Source: CAYOCE01 sp964402405 (GTDB taxonomy: Bacteria > Pseudomonadota > Alphaproteobacteria > UBA7879). From it: a DNA stretch of 6,915 nucleotides. The notes beneath the pieces are model-generated. The model was not told where the DNA came from, did not search any database, and worked only from the letters and a program-made list of their open reading frames with translations. The stretch lies in the NCBI GenBank assembly GCA_964402405.1, contig CAYOCE010000057.1:1-6915 (forward strand). The letters are read 5' to 3'. The position numbers were made by a program, and so were the translations under genes. Below, piece after piece: positions 6,860-6,915 of this stretch. Each line of letters begins with the position of its first letter. The stretch's first letter is position 1.

Positions 6860-6874
6860 ATTCCTTAACAAATT
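6860..6874 (-). repeat. Subterminal inverted repeat, right copy
   Basis: Read on the minus strand this is AATTTGTTAAGGAAT, which equals the left copy at 78-91 with one extra A. It lies only one base inside the right terminal repeat, whereas the left copy is 36 bp inside, so the spacing to the ends is asymmetric. The function is unknown. Confidence 0.4.
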
Positions 6875-6875
6875 T

Positions 6876-6915
6876 TCCAAGTGATACCAAAAGGCACGTA
6901 CGTTACCCCTGGGCC
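6876..6915 (-). repeat. Right terminal inverted repeat (40 bp, perfect)
   Basis: Exact inverted copy of 2-41. It begins 35 bases after the stop codon of the last recombinase gene, so the right end is tightly packed. The final bases TGGGCC are the mirror image of the left tip GGCCCA. This shows that these six outer bases belong to the element and are not a direct target duplication. Confidence 0.95.

Larger units (their letters stand above)
2..6915. mobile_element. Complete Tn3-family unit transposon with two tyrosine recombinases
   Basis: The two window ends are a perfect 40-bp inverted repeat, and the first gene is a full-length Tn3-family DDE transposase. All five genes lie on the plus strand, and each reads through without frameshift or premature stop, so the element looks intact and possibly active. 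Cargo is a YhcG/DUF1016 nuclease-like protein and a GapR-like protein; the right part holds two tyrosine recombinases instead of the serine resolvase TnpR of Tn3 or Tn21. In this respect it resembles the Tn4430 (TnpI) and Tn4651 (TnpS/TnpT) layouts, although the recombinases here are not recognisably those proteins. Target-site duplication cannot be assessed, because the window stops at the tips. Base 1 (t) may be flank or an extra repeat base. Confidence 0.93.

Noticed and set aside
1..6915. tRNA, rRNA or CRISPR array
   Set aside because: No regularly spaced repeats and no tRNA- or rRNA-like sequence were seen; nearly all of the window is protein-coding.

Overview
The window is almost exactly one complete Tn3-family unit transposon. 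A 40-bp perfect terminal inverted repeat occupies positions 2-41 and 6876-6915, and everything between reads as one compact, same-strand gene set with no frameshift or internal stop. The DNA is visibly AT-rich. The 97-aa GapR/DUF2312 protein belongs to a family typical of Alphaproteobacteria. Together these suggest an AT-rich alphaproteobacterium, possibly an intracellular lineage such as Rickettsiales or Holosporales. This host call is inference, because no chromosomal flank is present.

Layout, left to right: left terminal repeat (2-41); a 132-bp AT-rich leader with a candidate promoter and a subterminal repeat; tnpA (174-3236), a full-length DDE transposase with an intact catalytic triad; a YhcG/DUF1016 PD-(D/E)XK nuclease-like gene (3233-4294) overlapping tnpA by ATGA; an 80-bp gap with a small dyad; a gapR-like gene (4375-4668) with a strong ribosome binding site; a 146-bp spacer holding a 22-bp symmetrical site (8-bp arms, 6-bp centre) that resembles the Xer dif core; a 429-aa tyrosine recombinase (4815-6104); a second, 239-aa tyrosine recombinase (6121-6840); and the right terminal repeat.

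How the parts may work together: TnpA would act on the 40-bp ends and, as in all studied Tn3-family elements, produce cointegrates by replicative transposition. There is no serine resolvase. The two tyrosine recombinases are the obvious resolution enzymes, and the dif-like site just upstream of the first is the best candidate for their crossover site. The two passengers, a predicted nuclease and a nucleoid-associated protein, are not classical cargo (no resistance, metal or toxin genes). They may serve the transposition or resolution reaction itself, or interact with host DNA and competing elements. The most notable points are the mobile gapR copy, the tnpA-yhcG translational coupling, the dif-like site with paired recombinases, and the unusual transposon tips.
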